The position numbers and the translations under genes were made by a program. Under the pieces are notes generated by a model. The model had not been told where the DNA came from. It saw only the letters and a list, made by a program, of their open reading frames with translations, and made no database searches. Below are positions 1 to 10,559 of a stretch of DNA of 64,000 nucleotides, one piece after another. The stretch spans positions 16,444,013 through 16,508,012 of the forward strand of contig NC_092577.1 of assembly GCF_037975245.1 (NCBI RefSeq). Direction: 5' to 3'. Position 1 is the stretch's first letter; every line of letters begins with the position of its first letter. This stretch comes from Apostichopus japonicus. Taxonomy: Eukaryota > Echinodermata > Holothuroidea > Aspidochirotida > Stichopodidae.

Positions 1-950
1 CATATTTTGTACGTTTTTGGGGCGGTTTGCACCTGCGTCGATGGGTCCCGGCGCTGTTTAGCAACAGAGAACCGCATAGTAGTACTCCAAACAGGGTGGT
101 GCGTGTCATCTGCTCCGCTCTGATTGAGTTGCCCCCTGTTGACCTGTCACAGCCGGCCCTCGTTCACAGTTCGTTGAGGGATAAGGCCTTGAATGCAACT
201 TTTGTCCAGGGACGTCATTCTGCCGAAGTATGGCGTTCGGTGCATTCAAAGCTGAATGGTTACAGGCTCCGTGATCTCGCATGGAGAGTTGCACACGGTG
301 CCTTGGTGACCAACCTAAAAAGATATCATTGGCGATTGGGTGATGGACTGTGCCCTAGGACCGGCTGTGACAGCTTAGAGAGTACTGCTCATGTTTTTTG
401 GCATTGTTACTTTGTAGTAAACTTATGGGAGTGGTTCCAGACCTGGACCGACCGTGTTACGGGAGACCGTTCATGGTCGGTAGGGCAGGGCTTTATTTTA
501 TATGGGGTAGACCCTCCAGTTTGTTCGGTAGCTGTGTTGCACCGCATCATTTTTGTTTGCTCTGTTGTAAAAAAACATGTTTGGCGGAATAGGTGTAATT
601 TGGTTTTTAGGGGGAATTTTGCCAGTTGGCAGGCAGTCCTGGAGTCGGTGAAGTCCGACATTCGCCTTCAGATTGAAGGCGATTTTCGCCGTTTATCTGG
701 GGCTGCCTTTTTTGGACGCTGGTGTGCTGGGGAGGGGTTTTTCGTTTCGCTGCGTGCGGGTCGTCCTTCTGTACGTTTTTCAACGTTTCAGTGGGGGGGG
801 GGGGGTTGGGCGTTTTGTCTCTGCAGGTCGGCGGGCGCATGTTTTTTTGGCTCGCTAGACCTTAGTTTCGTTTGTCAGAATGGGATGGTTCGGTAGTGCC
901 GTTTGGCCGTGACGTTTTGTATCCCGCATGGCGGGTCACGTAAAAAGCAC
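1..950 (+). mobile_element. Tx1/L1-like LINE, 3' portion (continues upstream of window)
   Basis: The sequence closely matches the 3' part of the full-length LINE at 29,204-34,083, in the opposite orientation. It enters the window already inside ORF2. A G-rich 3' UTR follows, and the element ends at CACGTAAAAAGCAC (937-950), the same terminus as the full-length copy. A short hairpin, CCCGCATGGCGGG, lies just before the end. There is no poly(A) tail. The sequence after 950 is unrelated. Confidence 0.9.
3..896 (+). CDS. LINE ORF2 C-terminal part (partial)
   Basis: Open frame from the window edge. It encodes the region downstream of the reverse transcriptase of a Tx1-like ORF2. It contains a C-terminal Cys/His cluster (LCPRTGCDSLESTAHVFWHC, nt about 351-410), a zinc-finger-like motif typical of the C-terminus of L1/Tx1 ORF2 proteins. 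Near-identical residue by residue to the end of the intact ORF2 at 29,337-32,729. The intact copy stops just after RPSVRF. Here that stop codon is changed (TGA to TCA at about 780), so the frame runs on through the G-rich 3' UTR and the extra C-terminus is not native. The start lies outside the window. Confidence 0.85.
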   Translation, partial: YFVRFWGGLHLRRWVPALFSNREPHSSTPNRVVRVICSALIELPPVDLSQPALVHSSLRDKALNATFVQGRHSAEVWRSVHSKLNGYRLRDLAWRVAHGALVTNLKRYHWRLGDGLCPRTGCDSLESTAHVFWHCYFVVNLWEWFQTWTDRVTGDRSWSVGQGFILYGVDPPVCSVAVLHRIIFVCSVVKKHVWRNRCNLVFRGNFASWQAVLESVKSDIRLQIEGDFRRLSGAAFFGRWCAGEGFFVSLRAGRPSVRFSTFQWGGGGWAFCLCRSAGACFFGSLDLSFVCQNGMVR

Positions 951-1170
951 TGGGATGGCATCATATGAGAGGTTCAAGCAGATCTTAAGGTTTGTTTGTC
1001 CAACTTTGGACAATGAAGATGTGATCTACTGAGGAAGCAAAGCGAGTAAACATCGATTGATTGATACTGAACAGCTACTTAATGAATCGTCATATGAATT
1101 TCATGATGCAGGAGATGAAGAGAAAGATTTAATTCAAAACAGTTCATATAAAATGACAGTGCAAAATTAA
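951..1170 (+). other. Possible DNA-transposase relic (piggyBac-like?), very short
   Basis: Directly after the LINE end, one frame reads GMASYERFKQILRFVCPTLD and then meets a stop. The pattern resembles the RF-x2-IL-R segment near the start of piggyBac (DDE_Tnp_1_7) transposases. An acidic stretch (nt about 1080-1165) ends in a stop. The match is short, and I cannot exclude chance or that it belongs to the DDE_Tnp_4 relic downstream. Confidence 0.25.
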
Positions 1171-1464
1171 CTTTTGTTAACCCTTATGAAGTTACGAACC
1201 GGGCCCAAAAATTCTGGACCTTGCAGAACGCTTCGACATTTCAATCAAACGCTTCGACATTTCAACCGGTGCCTTTCAATCATAAGGTCCCCGGTTGGAG
1301 TCACTCCCAGATTAATGTATGTCGTCCAGTTACAGAGTTGTTGACAATTAACAATTTATAATCATGGACGTTAAATATGAACGTAAGAGACTGACTTCAA
1401 TCAGCTTGCGGCTTTCATAAGCCAATGAGGCTACTTCGCGAGTTCCTGCTTGCAGGAGAATGTA

Positions 1465-1528
1465 ATATACATACATACATACACACACACATACATACAC
1501 ACATACATGCATACATACATACATACAT
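1465..1528. repeat. Microsatellite (CATA/CA)n
   Basis: Runs of CATA interleaved with CA dinucleotides. It sits exactly where the transposase relic to its right would continue N-terminally, so it probably replaced or expanded within that element. Confidence 0.95.
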
Positions 1529-1529
1529 T

Positions 1530-2226
1530 TCTAACAGTTCAGTGTCAAACAAAATAATAACATGGATAAATCTACTGTACGTAGCACTGGGAACACGGAA
1601 CATTTGGCCACACAGAGACATAATCATCCAAAAGTCACCTAAGGAATTTCAAGAAAAATATAAAGACACGGTCATAATCATAGATGCCACTGAACTAACT
1701 GTCCAAGTGCCAAGTTCACTTCAGAAACAGTGAGTGCTACAGCAACTATAAGCACCACACTACGCTAAAGTCATTGATTGGCGTAGACCCAATGGGTGGC
1801 GTGAAGTTTGTTTCGCAACTTTTCGAAGGGTCAATAAGCGATAAAGAAATAGTAAAGCGAAGTGGGTTTCTCACTGTTTTAATAATGAAACTTTAATGTG
1901 GAGAAATCCTGCCAGGGGACGGTATCACGGCAGATTGGGGTTTTAATATTGGAGAAGACCTTCAAGAACTTGCCTTAAAACTAAATGTTCCCCCCTTCCT
2001 GAGGGAAAATAGTTGCTTCAGTGAAAAAGACATCATACGAGCTCAGACGTACTGTGGCACAACATCGAATCCATGTAGAAAGAGCCATAGGAAAAGTCAA
2101 AAGGTTCATAATTTTCCAGTCATTGATCCCTGTATCCATGTTTCGAACTATAATCCAAATTTGGACAGTAGCTTGTTGATTTCAAACTTCCAGAACCCTG
2201 TTATTTCTGATGGAGGAGACGAGTAA
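1530..2226 (+). pseudogene. DDE_Tnp_4-type transposase relic (Harbinger/ISL2EU-like)
   Basis: Three shifted frames together give the core of a DDE_Tnp_4 transposase, the enzyme that cuts and joins the ends of PIF/Harbinger- and ISL2EU-type transposons. Visible blocks in order: SNSSVSNKIITWINLL; VIIIDATELTVQVPSSLQ, with the first catalytic Asp; SNYKHHTTLKSLIGVDP; GSISDKEI; ADWGFNIG, holding the second Asp, with the family's usual Arg after it changed to Trp; and RIHVERAIGKVK, with the catalytic Glu. Frameshifts lie near 1728 and 2050, a stop near 1894, and another shift near 2180. The N-terminal part is missing at the microsatellite. No terminal inverted repeats were identified. The protein cannot be made as it stands. 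Confidence 0.8.
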
Positions 2227-2455
2227 TTTGACATTTTGTTTATGTTGATGATCTGTCCGGCTCAAATCTTGCTTTCTGAAGTGTAGTTATTATTGGCTGT
2301 ACCTTAAAATGCATTTTTTTTTTTATATCAGTATTAAAATGCAGGTGCTATGAACCAAAGTATAATATTGTAGGACTAGGAGTAGGATTGTAAAGTAGGA
2401 TTTTGAACTTTGCATGGCGGAAATACTATCCAGTAATTTTTGCGGTGAAACCAGT

Positions 2456-2566
2456 GATCTCTCAATGAGTGTGGGGTGGTTCTGAACAAACAATGGTATT
2501 GAAGACGATCAGAGCTTATTAATCGAAACGTTGAGTTGCTAAAACCACCCCAACTCATTGAGAGAT
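2456..2566. repeat. Imperfect inverted repeat, about 24-bp arms
   Basis: Left arm GATCTCTCAATGAGTGTGGG (2456-2475, running on to 2480). The right arm (2543-2566) is its reverse complement with one inserted base. The spacer is about 62 bp. It could form a hairpin or be a small MITE remnant; no target-site duplication was noted. Confidence 0.75.
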
Positions 2567-3921
2567 CATGGTGTTACCTCAAACCAATATATTATAAAGA
2601 TTGTTGTTAATGTTAATTTACTGCCATTGATTGCCTTAAAACTAAAAGTTAAATGATTATGTTTCCATGTTGTATTTATTACCAGCTGGGGCAGATGAAG
2701 GATTCTTTTTTTTTTTTGGGGGGGGGGGGGCATATTGTGATCTATTTTATATGTTTCTATGTTGACAGAGATCTGATAAATGGAAGAGACTTAACATAAA
2801 AATTGTTCAATTTACTTAACAAACTATTCCAATATTCTTCATCAAACAGTTTACTTATTACTGCCATCTAATGTGAATCACTTAAATGAATCACTCAAAG
2901 TCACACCATGATAACCCTGAGATTGCTAATTGTCCTTGGACCTGATCGTAATACCCATGAGGATGATTTTTCATGAGGGAATACATGTTGTTGCCATACA
3001 CCGCACTTGGTTTGTTTACATTGTATACCCACTATAGGTCACGTGACGCCGGTCGCCGATTGTGTCTATTGCCACCCATAAGCCAAAGAATAATAGGTTT
3101 TCCTTGTAATAAAATTTAGGCTGGTCAGCGTCTGCCCGATACCCGGGATTTTTCATGGGGTGTCCCATCACCTTTAAGAGATTTTCTACTGTACGAAAGT
3201 GTGCTTAGCCTGCCAAATGGTGTAATATGTTGCCCTTCCAAGGCAAGACTATACTAACATCATTGGCGCCGCCAGGAGTTTCGGGTGAATTTGGGGGATA
3301 CAAATTCATGGTGATGTCACACATCAGTTTTGTGCGTGTATTTTTATTTTGAGGTATAAAAAAAATACACCTCAAGGTCCCCACCCCTACAAAAATGTCT
3401 CCTATAAGGTCTTCGCTGCTTCACGCCTCCATTTTGTGTGTTTGTGACGCTGGCCCCACAGGTTCAATTCCCATTTCGATTATGACTGTCAAAAGCTGTA
3501 ATGTTATTTTTTTTTCAATTTCCGGTGCAGTCCAATAGCTGTACTGCAGTTGTTGTTGATTCCATTGTAGTGATAAGCAATTGATTCGGGTTAACTGTGT
3601 TCATTAGTTCTCCTGCAGTGGCGACAGACAGGTTGCTACCTACTCTCTCAAAATTCCGGAAGTGGCTAAAGGCTGAGAATTTACTCACGTCTGTCGGATT
3701 GAGACATTAAATGGCAACCCCGAGAACAAGATCAGATTGTAATAATTACAAAACTGCCTCTCCTCTACTCTGAGCACTGTGCGAAACTACAAGGAAGATT
3801 AAATCACACTCGAGACAAGTCGACAAGGGGCCCCGGTATATAAACACAAAATTAGTATACACGCAAATCGGGTATATATGCAAATTTGGTATAAACACAA
3901 AATTACAGGCGCAACGACGCC

Positions 3922-3956
3922 CCATGGAACTGCTACTCTGAGTAGCAGTTCCCTGG
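3922..3956. repeat. Palindromic hairpin (CAGGGA-CTGCTAC family)
   Basis: Near-perfect palindrome. The arm CCATGGAACTGCTACTC is followed, after a single T, by GAGTAGCAGTTCCCTGG; one of 17 pairs mismatches. The same motif recurs at 21,773, 21,950 and 59,916. Confidence 0.85.
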
Positions 3957-5225
3957 ACGCACCAATCGAAAAAATTGACGCATGTGCAATAAATCTTCCT
4001 ATGTAATATGTTATGTTATTAACAATGTTATATTTTTTTTATCTTAGTTGCTGCATAATACCGATACTGTATCAGTTTATAGGCAGGGACGTACTTAGGA
4101 CTGGTAGGACCAGGATTGGGGTTATAGGGTAAAAAAAAATGATTAGGGTAAGTCTTTAAGGCCCATAAATTACGACTGCGGCACAAACTCGAAACGCATT
4201 TTTTTCAGCCGTACTATCGTGTCCGATCTTACGGTCACATGACGTCATGTTGAAATACAAACAGAAGGTAGGCTAAACAAACAAAGTTAGAGACATCACT
4301 TGTCATAAATGAAAACAGTTGAAGTAAAAATGATTAAATCAGACTTGCAACTTGTAAAACATGCATGACATCATATAGATTCTTACTTTCCTATTTTTAA
4401 CTCGCAATTAACTAAATATTCACAGAAGCCCGGAGTGCCACTGTTCGACAATTATTCACTGTTATCGGACCGAAAAGAGACTGGGGATAGGAACTTTGTC
4501 ATGTGTACTTTTTTGGATATCTCTGGGATGTGACGTGATTCTCAAATGAGATCTAGATCTACATACATTCTACATAAAATACACGTTCTTCGCATTATGT
4601 GCAAAATGCGCTTTCAATGTGCAAAATGCAAAATGCGCTTTCCCACGACCCCTCCCACGACTGTCCCCTCCCACCGTCCCCTCCCACGACCGTCACCATT
4701 TCCCCATTTCCACTCTGCTTTGTAAATCAGACACGCACGCATGTTTTCGCCATGGGTGTCGAATTCACGATACTGATCTGTATCCTGTGGGAGAAGTCTT
4801 AGGGGAGGGGTGGCCCCTTCATTTTCGATATTTATACGATGGTCGTCCAAACCATTCGACCCCCTCCCCCCCCCCAGCGTATGGGCCTGCATATATCGCA
4901 TTTTTCGAAATGCCCTTGGATGCAAATCGGAGCAATCAGTTACACATCCATGTACTAAAATCGTTTTTTATCGCACGTTCTTTTCACAATCGCTTTTGCG
5001 ATCCCAACATTTCTGATGGTAGTATTTCCTCTGTCCCCCGCTTGCTACGCCAGTTGGTCCCTTTCGCAGTACCCTGATCGGTAGAGAGTTGTTTTGTTGA
5101 GGTTTTACGGCTCAGTTTCTAACCAATTGGTTTAAGTTGCGCCGACCACGGCCTTTTTTCAGTTGTTCGGGTAGTAACCTGGGTGAGGTATCTGTGCCGG
5201 TGTATTTATGCGGGTAGTTTTCCCG

Positions 5226-5487
5226 GAAGTAATTGTTGGGGGTGGGGTTAATTGTCCTCGGGGGTATTTGCCCTCGTGGGTTTATGTCCGGGGGGTAGTT
5301 GTCCCGGGGTTTTTTGTCTGGGGGGTACTTATCCTCGGGGGTATTTGTCCTCGGTGGTGTATGTCCGGGGGTATGTTGTCCTCGGAGGTATTCGTCCTCG
5401 GGGTTTTTGTCCGGGGGGTTATTGTCCGGGGGGTACTTGTCCCGGGGGTATGAGTCCGGGGTATATGTCCGGGGGTATTTGTCCGGC
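5226..5487. repeat. Degenerate 18-bp tandem repeat
   Basis: About 14 diverged copies of a G-rich unit of the form GGGGGTATTTGTCCTCGG. Because the period is a multiple of three, long open frames appear on both strands, for example a minus-strand P-D-rich frame at 5,112-5,510. No start context or conserved flank supports a gene. Confidence 0.85.
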
Positions 5488-5489
5488 AA

Positions 5490-5850
5490 CCATAATTTGC
5501 AAACTAACACTTAACAACAACAAAATTACTTCAGTCAAGGAAATATAAATAACAAAAAGAACAACCCCAAAACCTTTCACCCAAAACTTTGACCTTGACC
5601 AAAAAACATGTCCTACCTATATTTTGTACATTTATATTTTCTCATTTCTTGCATTTTTTTATACTTGTAGGCATTACCATAATTTTGACTTCTTTATTAA
5701 ACTTTTTCAATTCTTGATAATTTCTACAATTGTTATAAATTATATTTCCCCTGGTCAACAGAAACCAAAATTACAACACCGACACTTTTTGAAATAATAC
5801 AAATGAATGCTCCATTATTCATTCTTTTTTCACTTTGATTGTGCGACCTT
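5490..5850. other. Non-coding, nothing recognised
   Basis: AT-rich sequence with homopolymer runs. No open frame with recognisable similarity. Confidence 0.5.
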
Positions 5851-6870
5851 CGTGTTCGAAGTTATCAGAGGTCAAGTTTTTTTTCCTTTTAAATAAGTAC
5901 AGTTAGGATGGTCGTACAGACTTTTCATGTTGCTTTTTGGAATCAGTGTGTCAAACTACATCTGACCTTGAGGTCAAAAGGTAACATTTTGAAAAATATA
6001 TTCATTTTAGGAGATAAGGGCAAAAAAAAAAGGTTGTCAATATTTTTATATATAATGAAGCTCTTTGTGCTCTATAGAGGAAACCAAGTCCTTCAATCGT
6101 ACACCCGGTTCTCAAGTTATGAGGGGCCAAAGGTTCGTTTTGATCCTTTTTTAGCAATTACATTTGTGTGAGTACATTGGAGCAAATAACAGTTTTAGGA
6201 CAGAGTGCACATCATGAAGGGAAATATTTTTGATAAAAACCATCAGGTCATCCAAGGTTGCTTATGTGCAAAAAAAGGCCAACTTATGCTCATTTTTCCA
6301 ACAACTTCTAGTCACGAAGTCTGACATGGCTCATATATTGGGACACGTTGTGAATGAAGTAGGGGCACGTTTTCCAAAATAAGCATCATGTCATCCGAGG
6401 TCACCTAAGTTCAATTTGTTTTTTGGCAATAACTTGTGAAACTACCATTGACAGGGGCTGACATGCTTGATATTTGTGGAGTAGTTGTGAATTGGGTAAT
6501 AGATCGTTTCCAAACATAACAGTCATGTGATCCAAGGTCAACAAAGGTCAATTAGTGGTCAAAAACTTATTTTTGCAATCACTTAAGAACAAAATGTCCA
6601 TGATGGTTGGGAGTAACGCTATTTCGGTGACCTTTCACCTCAGGTTTACCTCCAGTGACCTCTACAGTTTCTTTCAAGTCGATTGTTTGAATTTTCGTGG
6701 GCATATTCCGATCTAAATTGTCCATAAATTGACTCGTCTGCAACCTTTGTCTAATAAGTACAGTTTGGATGATTCTGTGAGTTCTGTAAAAAGAGCAAAA
6801 TCTTCCTCATATCAGACACGAGGTCCTCAACAGGTTCTCAAAAGGACCAACGAGGTACCCTGTTAAAGTT
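5850..6870 (-). repeat. Diverged copies of the TGACC-rich dispersed repeat, inverted
   Basis: Contains CATGTGATCCAAGGTCA followed by ACAAAGGTCA (about 6523-6551) and several similar pieces (for example 6390-6410). These are the reverse complement of the TGACCTTTGGTGACC / GGATCACATGACC core at 9,280-10,300 and 39,540-40,580. Copies are old and interrupted by AT-rich sequence. No coding signal. Confidence 0.6.
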
Positions 6871-7542
6871 GACATCAAATAAAAATAATTTGTTAGTTTT
6901 ATTTGTCAGGAAATGAACAGTTTCTACAACATGACATATAAATATAGGGACCGTTTAGATGCAACTTGCGAGCCTGGGAAGTGCAATCTGAGAAGTCCTT
7001 TTTTCCCCAAAAATGTTTAATGCTTCGCGCCATACATGGTGCCACTCCGCTCAGATAGTCTTCAGGAAATCTCCGGAGAGCTTTCCACCCCCCCCCCCCC
7101 CATGTTTCACTCGGTTGATGGCCGTGCAGCTAGTGCATGGCCAGAAAAAATTGTAATTAACCATACAACCTCATGATTATTTATTAATTAATATTAAGTA
7201 ATATACATATATATAAATATTCTTAACATAAAACAATATTACAACTTTCAATACAAAAATTGAAAACATGGATATTTACCTCTTAAGGCGTTGTACGAGC
7301 ACATACATTTAATTCAACTGAGATTCTTCTGAAATCTATCAGATTTTTCTTCTTCTTTTCCTTCTTTTACGAACGCGAAAGAGAAATAAATTTAGCCGAC
7401 CAAAGAACATGTTACACAGCAAATTATTGCAAAATGCTTGCAGCTGGACACCATCACTTAGACGAAACAAAGTCAGGACCATCCCATATAAACATGTGAA
7501 ATGCTACCCAATGAAATTTAGCCGTAAATAATAAGCATATTA
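6871..7542. other. Non-coding, nothing recognised
   Basis: AT-rich, with a poly-C run at 7089-7101. No recognisable open frame. Confidence 0.5.
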
Positions 7543-7760
7543 CAGTGAGGTAACTTGAAACGTTAACTTTGTTAAAGTAATGAAAATTATGTTGCATATT
7601 GAATAAAAAAATTGGTGACTGATCCGACATAACCGCTTATTATAACTGTATCTTTAATAAGAGCAGTGAGGTAACTTGAAACTTGAAGTTAGTTCACGCA
7701 ATGAAAATTATGTTGCATATTGAATAAATATCATAATTACTGATCCGACATAATCATAAT
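7543..7760. repeat. Two-copy tandem duplication, 121-bp period
   Basis: Both copies start with CAGTGAGGTAACTTGAAAC (7543 and 7664). Both contain AATGAAAATTATGTTGCATA and CTGATCCGACATAA. Copy 2 is diverged and slightly shorter. Non-coding. Confidence 0.85.
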
Positions 7761-7859
7761 GAAAATATTTGATGGTTCCTTGCTGCTGTTTAATAGTTCT
7801 ATTCAAAGGGAAATTTTAGAAAGCCCTAATAAAACAACAGCAATTCATGCACACAAACT

Positions 7860-10557
7860 TTTGTTACCAAAGTAATGCTAAGCCCTGCCCTCTCATAAAT
7901 TTGTATCATATCAATTGCAACATACAGCATGTGTATAGGCTATTTACCAACATACCAAGTTTGGTGATATCCCAAATGATGGTTGTCAGTAGTTAATACC
8001 AGTTGAACATGTTCACGTTTGACCCTTGAACCTCATAAATTATCAAGATATGAGCATGAAAGTCATCAGACTCACTATAAGTTAAATAAGCGACGTGCTT
8101 GCCATTGTGCCCCTGTAAAATACACCCAATCGACGGCATACAAATTACCATCGTGCTCTTTTTCTTTGCCGTCGGTGCCCATCTTTCTGTTCTGTACATT
8201 TGTACACTAAAATTACAACAATATTGATATTTTCCTTTTTTTCATCCTTCGCAAATCACCGATCTTGTCACTTTAATTTTCCATTTGTCATCTGTGTGCT
8301 GTACAATGGTGCCACAGCACAGTATGTATTTTACGGATGGTACAGAGACCACACAGTATCATCTTGCTTGGCCAAAAAGAATGCTACACATGCTAGTTGC
8401 AACAACGTAGGCTAGGTGAAGACTGTTCCTAGGAGCCTGTGTGTGTTGTCGGTCGAACATTCAAGTAAGCGATTTGTTCAGTTCGATCGAGTTCATGACT
8501 GAGGCACAAAAAATATGTGGAAGTTTTATAAGCCATGCACTCAGGAAGAAAACACATTTGATTGAAAATGGTTCTCATAATGTTAACTGCGAACTCTACT
8601 CGCTGTAAAATGCGAGTGCCTTAAATTTTCTAAACACATAATTGTATATAAAATTGCCAAAAAAATTGTCATTCTGGAAAAATAACAATGTGTAGTTTCA
8701 TACTTGTGTTTTTATGTGTAGTCTGATACTTGAGTTTTTGTGTTATTCATAACTCTGTAAACAACGTACGTACTGCGTAGACAAAAAATGCTGTATACAG
8801 TACGCCCTTCCTCGGATTCATATTTGCTGTCATGACCTTCACATTACCTGTCATATGCCCTTCATAATTGACACCTATACCAAAGCATTTTTGGAGTTAT
8901 TTCAAGCCCTGTAATCATTCATTCCTTTGTTGAGTTACCATGCATATAAACTTTTCATACCGAAATATTGCTAAGCCCGCCCCCTCATAAATATGCATGA
9001 TACCTATTGCAACACACATGAGTGTGTGAAGACTATCTACCAATATCATCATACCAAGTTTGAAGAAATTCCGACTAATAGTTCCCAATTTATTGCAATT
9101 TGGAGTTTTTTACGTTTCACCCCTTCACCTCATTAATATTTATGATATGAGCACCAAAATCAATAAGGTTCATCTACTCGCTATGGGCCACTCACTCACC
9201 AAGTGGTAATGATCGTTCATTCCCTTAGTGAGTTATCGTGCATACAAGCTAAAGCGTCACACACACCCACATACACACACGACCTTTGGTGACCTTGGAT
9301 CACATGACCGTTAAGTTTTAAAATATTCCCCTATACCATATTCAACTTGTCCCAAAATTTCAACCGTGTCACACCTTGGCACTGGCAGTTATTCCACTTA
9401 ATGTCTGAAAATTAACTTTGACCTCATATAACTTCAAACACAAAGGTCACCTGGGGTCAACCAATGACATTTTTGATTGGTGAGACGTGAATACAGCATC
9501 AAAACTAAAATTTCAAACATTTTCTTCTTTGCCCATTTTCTCACCCAAAATACTAGTTTTTAACATTAATTGACCTTTGGTGACCTTGGATCACATAACC
9601 GTTAAGTTTTAAAATATTCCTCTATACCATTTGCAACTTGCCCCAAAATATCAACTGTGTCACACCTTGGCACTGGGAGTTATTGCATTAAATGTCTAAA
9701 AATTAACTTTGACCTTGTATAACTTTACACGCAAAGGTCACCCGGGTGTCAACCTATTGACATTTTTGATCGGAAAGTACCTTTGATATCCAAATCTAGC
9801 ATCAAAACCTAACATTTTCTTTTTTGCCCGTTTTCTGCCAAACTAAGTACATTTTTTCTAATGTGACCTTTCACCTTTTCACCTTGGTTTCAGATGAAGT
9901 TTGATCTCCTGATTCCAAAAATGAACACGACAAGTCTGTACAGCCATCCTAACTGCGACCGAAAACTTTCACCCCATATAACTTCGCACACAAAGGTCAC
10001 ACGGGGGTCATCCTATCGATATTTATGATCGGAAGGTACCTTTGACACCTGAAAATAGCATCGAAACTGTAAAAATCCCCAAAACACTTAAAGGTCACCA
10101 GAGGTAAAATTGAGGTCAAGGGTCACCCAGATGCGGGTCGACAATTGGATTAAATTGAAGCAACTCCCAACGATAATGGACAATTCGTTCTCAAGTTATC
10201 GCAAAAATACTCGTTCTTTAACATTCATTGACCTTTGGTGACCTCAGATCAGATGACCGTTAAGTGTCAAAATGTTCGCCTAACCAGTTAACAACTTGTC
10301 CCAAAATATCAATCTTGTCGCATATTTGCACTGGGAGTTATTGCAGTTTTAGTATTTTGGGTTTTTGGACCATAACCTGACCTTTGGTGACCTTTTTGGG
10401 CACCAGAAACAATAGGGATCTTCCTCTTACTATGTGCTATCCACCCACCAAGTTTGATCATGATCAGTCATTCCCTTGTTGAGTCATCGTGCATACAAGC
10501 TAAAGCGTCACACATACACACACACACGCGCCAACCTGATTACATAGGTCTCCTTTG
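7860..10557 (+). repeat. Composite dispersed repeat with TGACCTTTGGTGACC subunits
   Basis: Two diverged copies of a module beginning GCTAAGCCC (about 7877 and 8971) precede repeated subunits. Each subunit starts TTGACCTTTGGTGACCT and continues GGATCACATGACCGTTAAG (about 9282, 9571, 10,228). The block ends in a CA-rich stretch and CCAACCTGATTACATAGG (10,531-10,548). The same order and the same 3' end occur at 39,365-40,862, so it is an element with a defined terminus, not simple low-complexity DNA. No protein is encoded. Between about 8200 and 8900 the sequence is unremarkable. Confidence 0.75.
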
Positions 10558-10559
10558 CT

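Larger units (their letters stand above)
2227..5190. other. Non-coding, no gene recognised
   Basis: AT-rich sequence with poly-T/poly-G runs near 2710-2730 and many stops in all frames. It contains an inverted repeat (2456-2566) and a palindrome (3922-3956), listed separately. A pyrimidine-rich patch at 4640-4705 repeats CCCTCCCACGAC several times and accounts for the short overlapping open frames at 4,600-5,080. I see no conserved protein signature. Confidence 0.6.

Noticed and set aside
5112-5548. Pro/Asp-rich protein on minus strand and Gly-rich frames on plus strand
   Set aside because: By-product of the 18-bp tandem repeat; no start context or homology.
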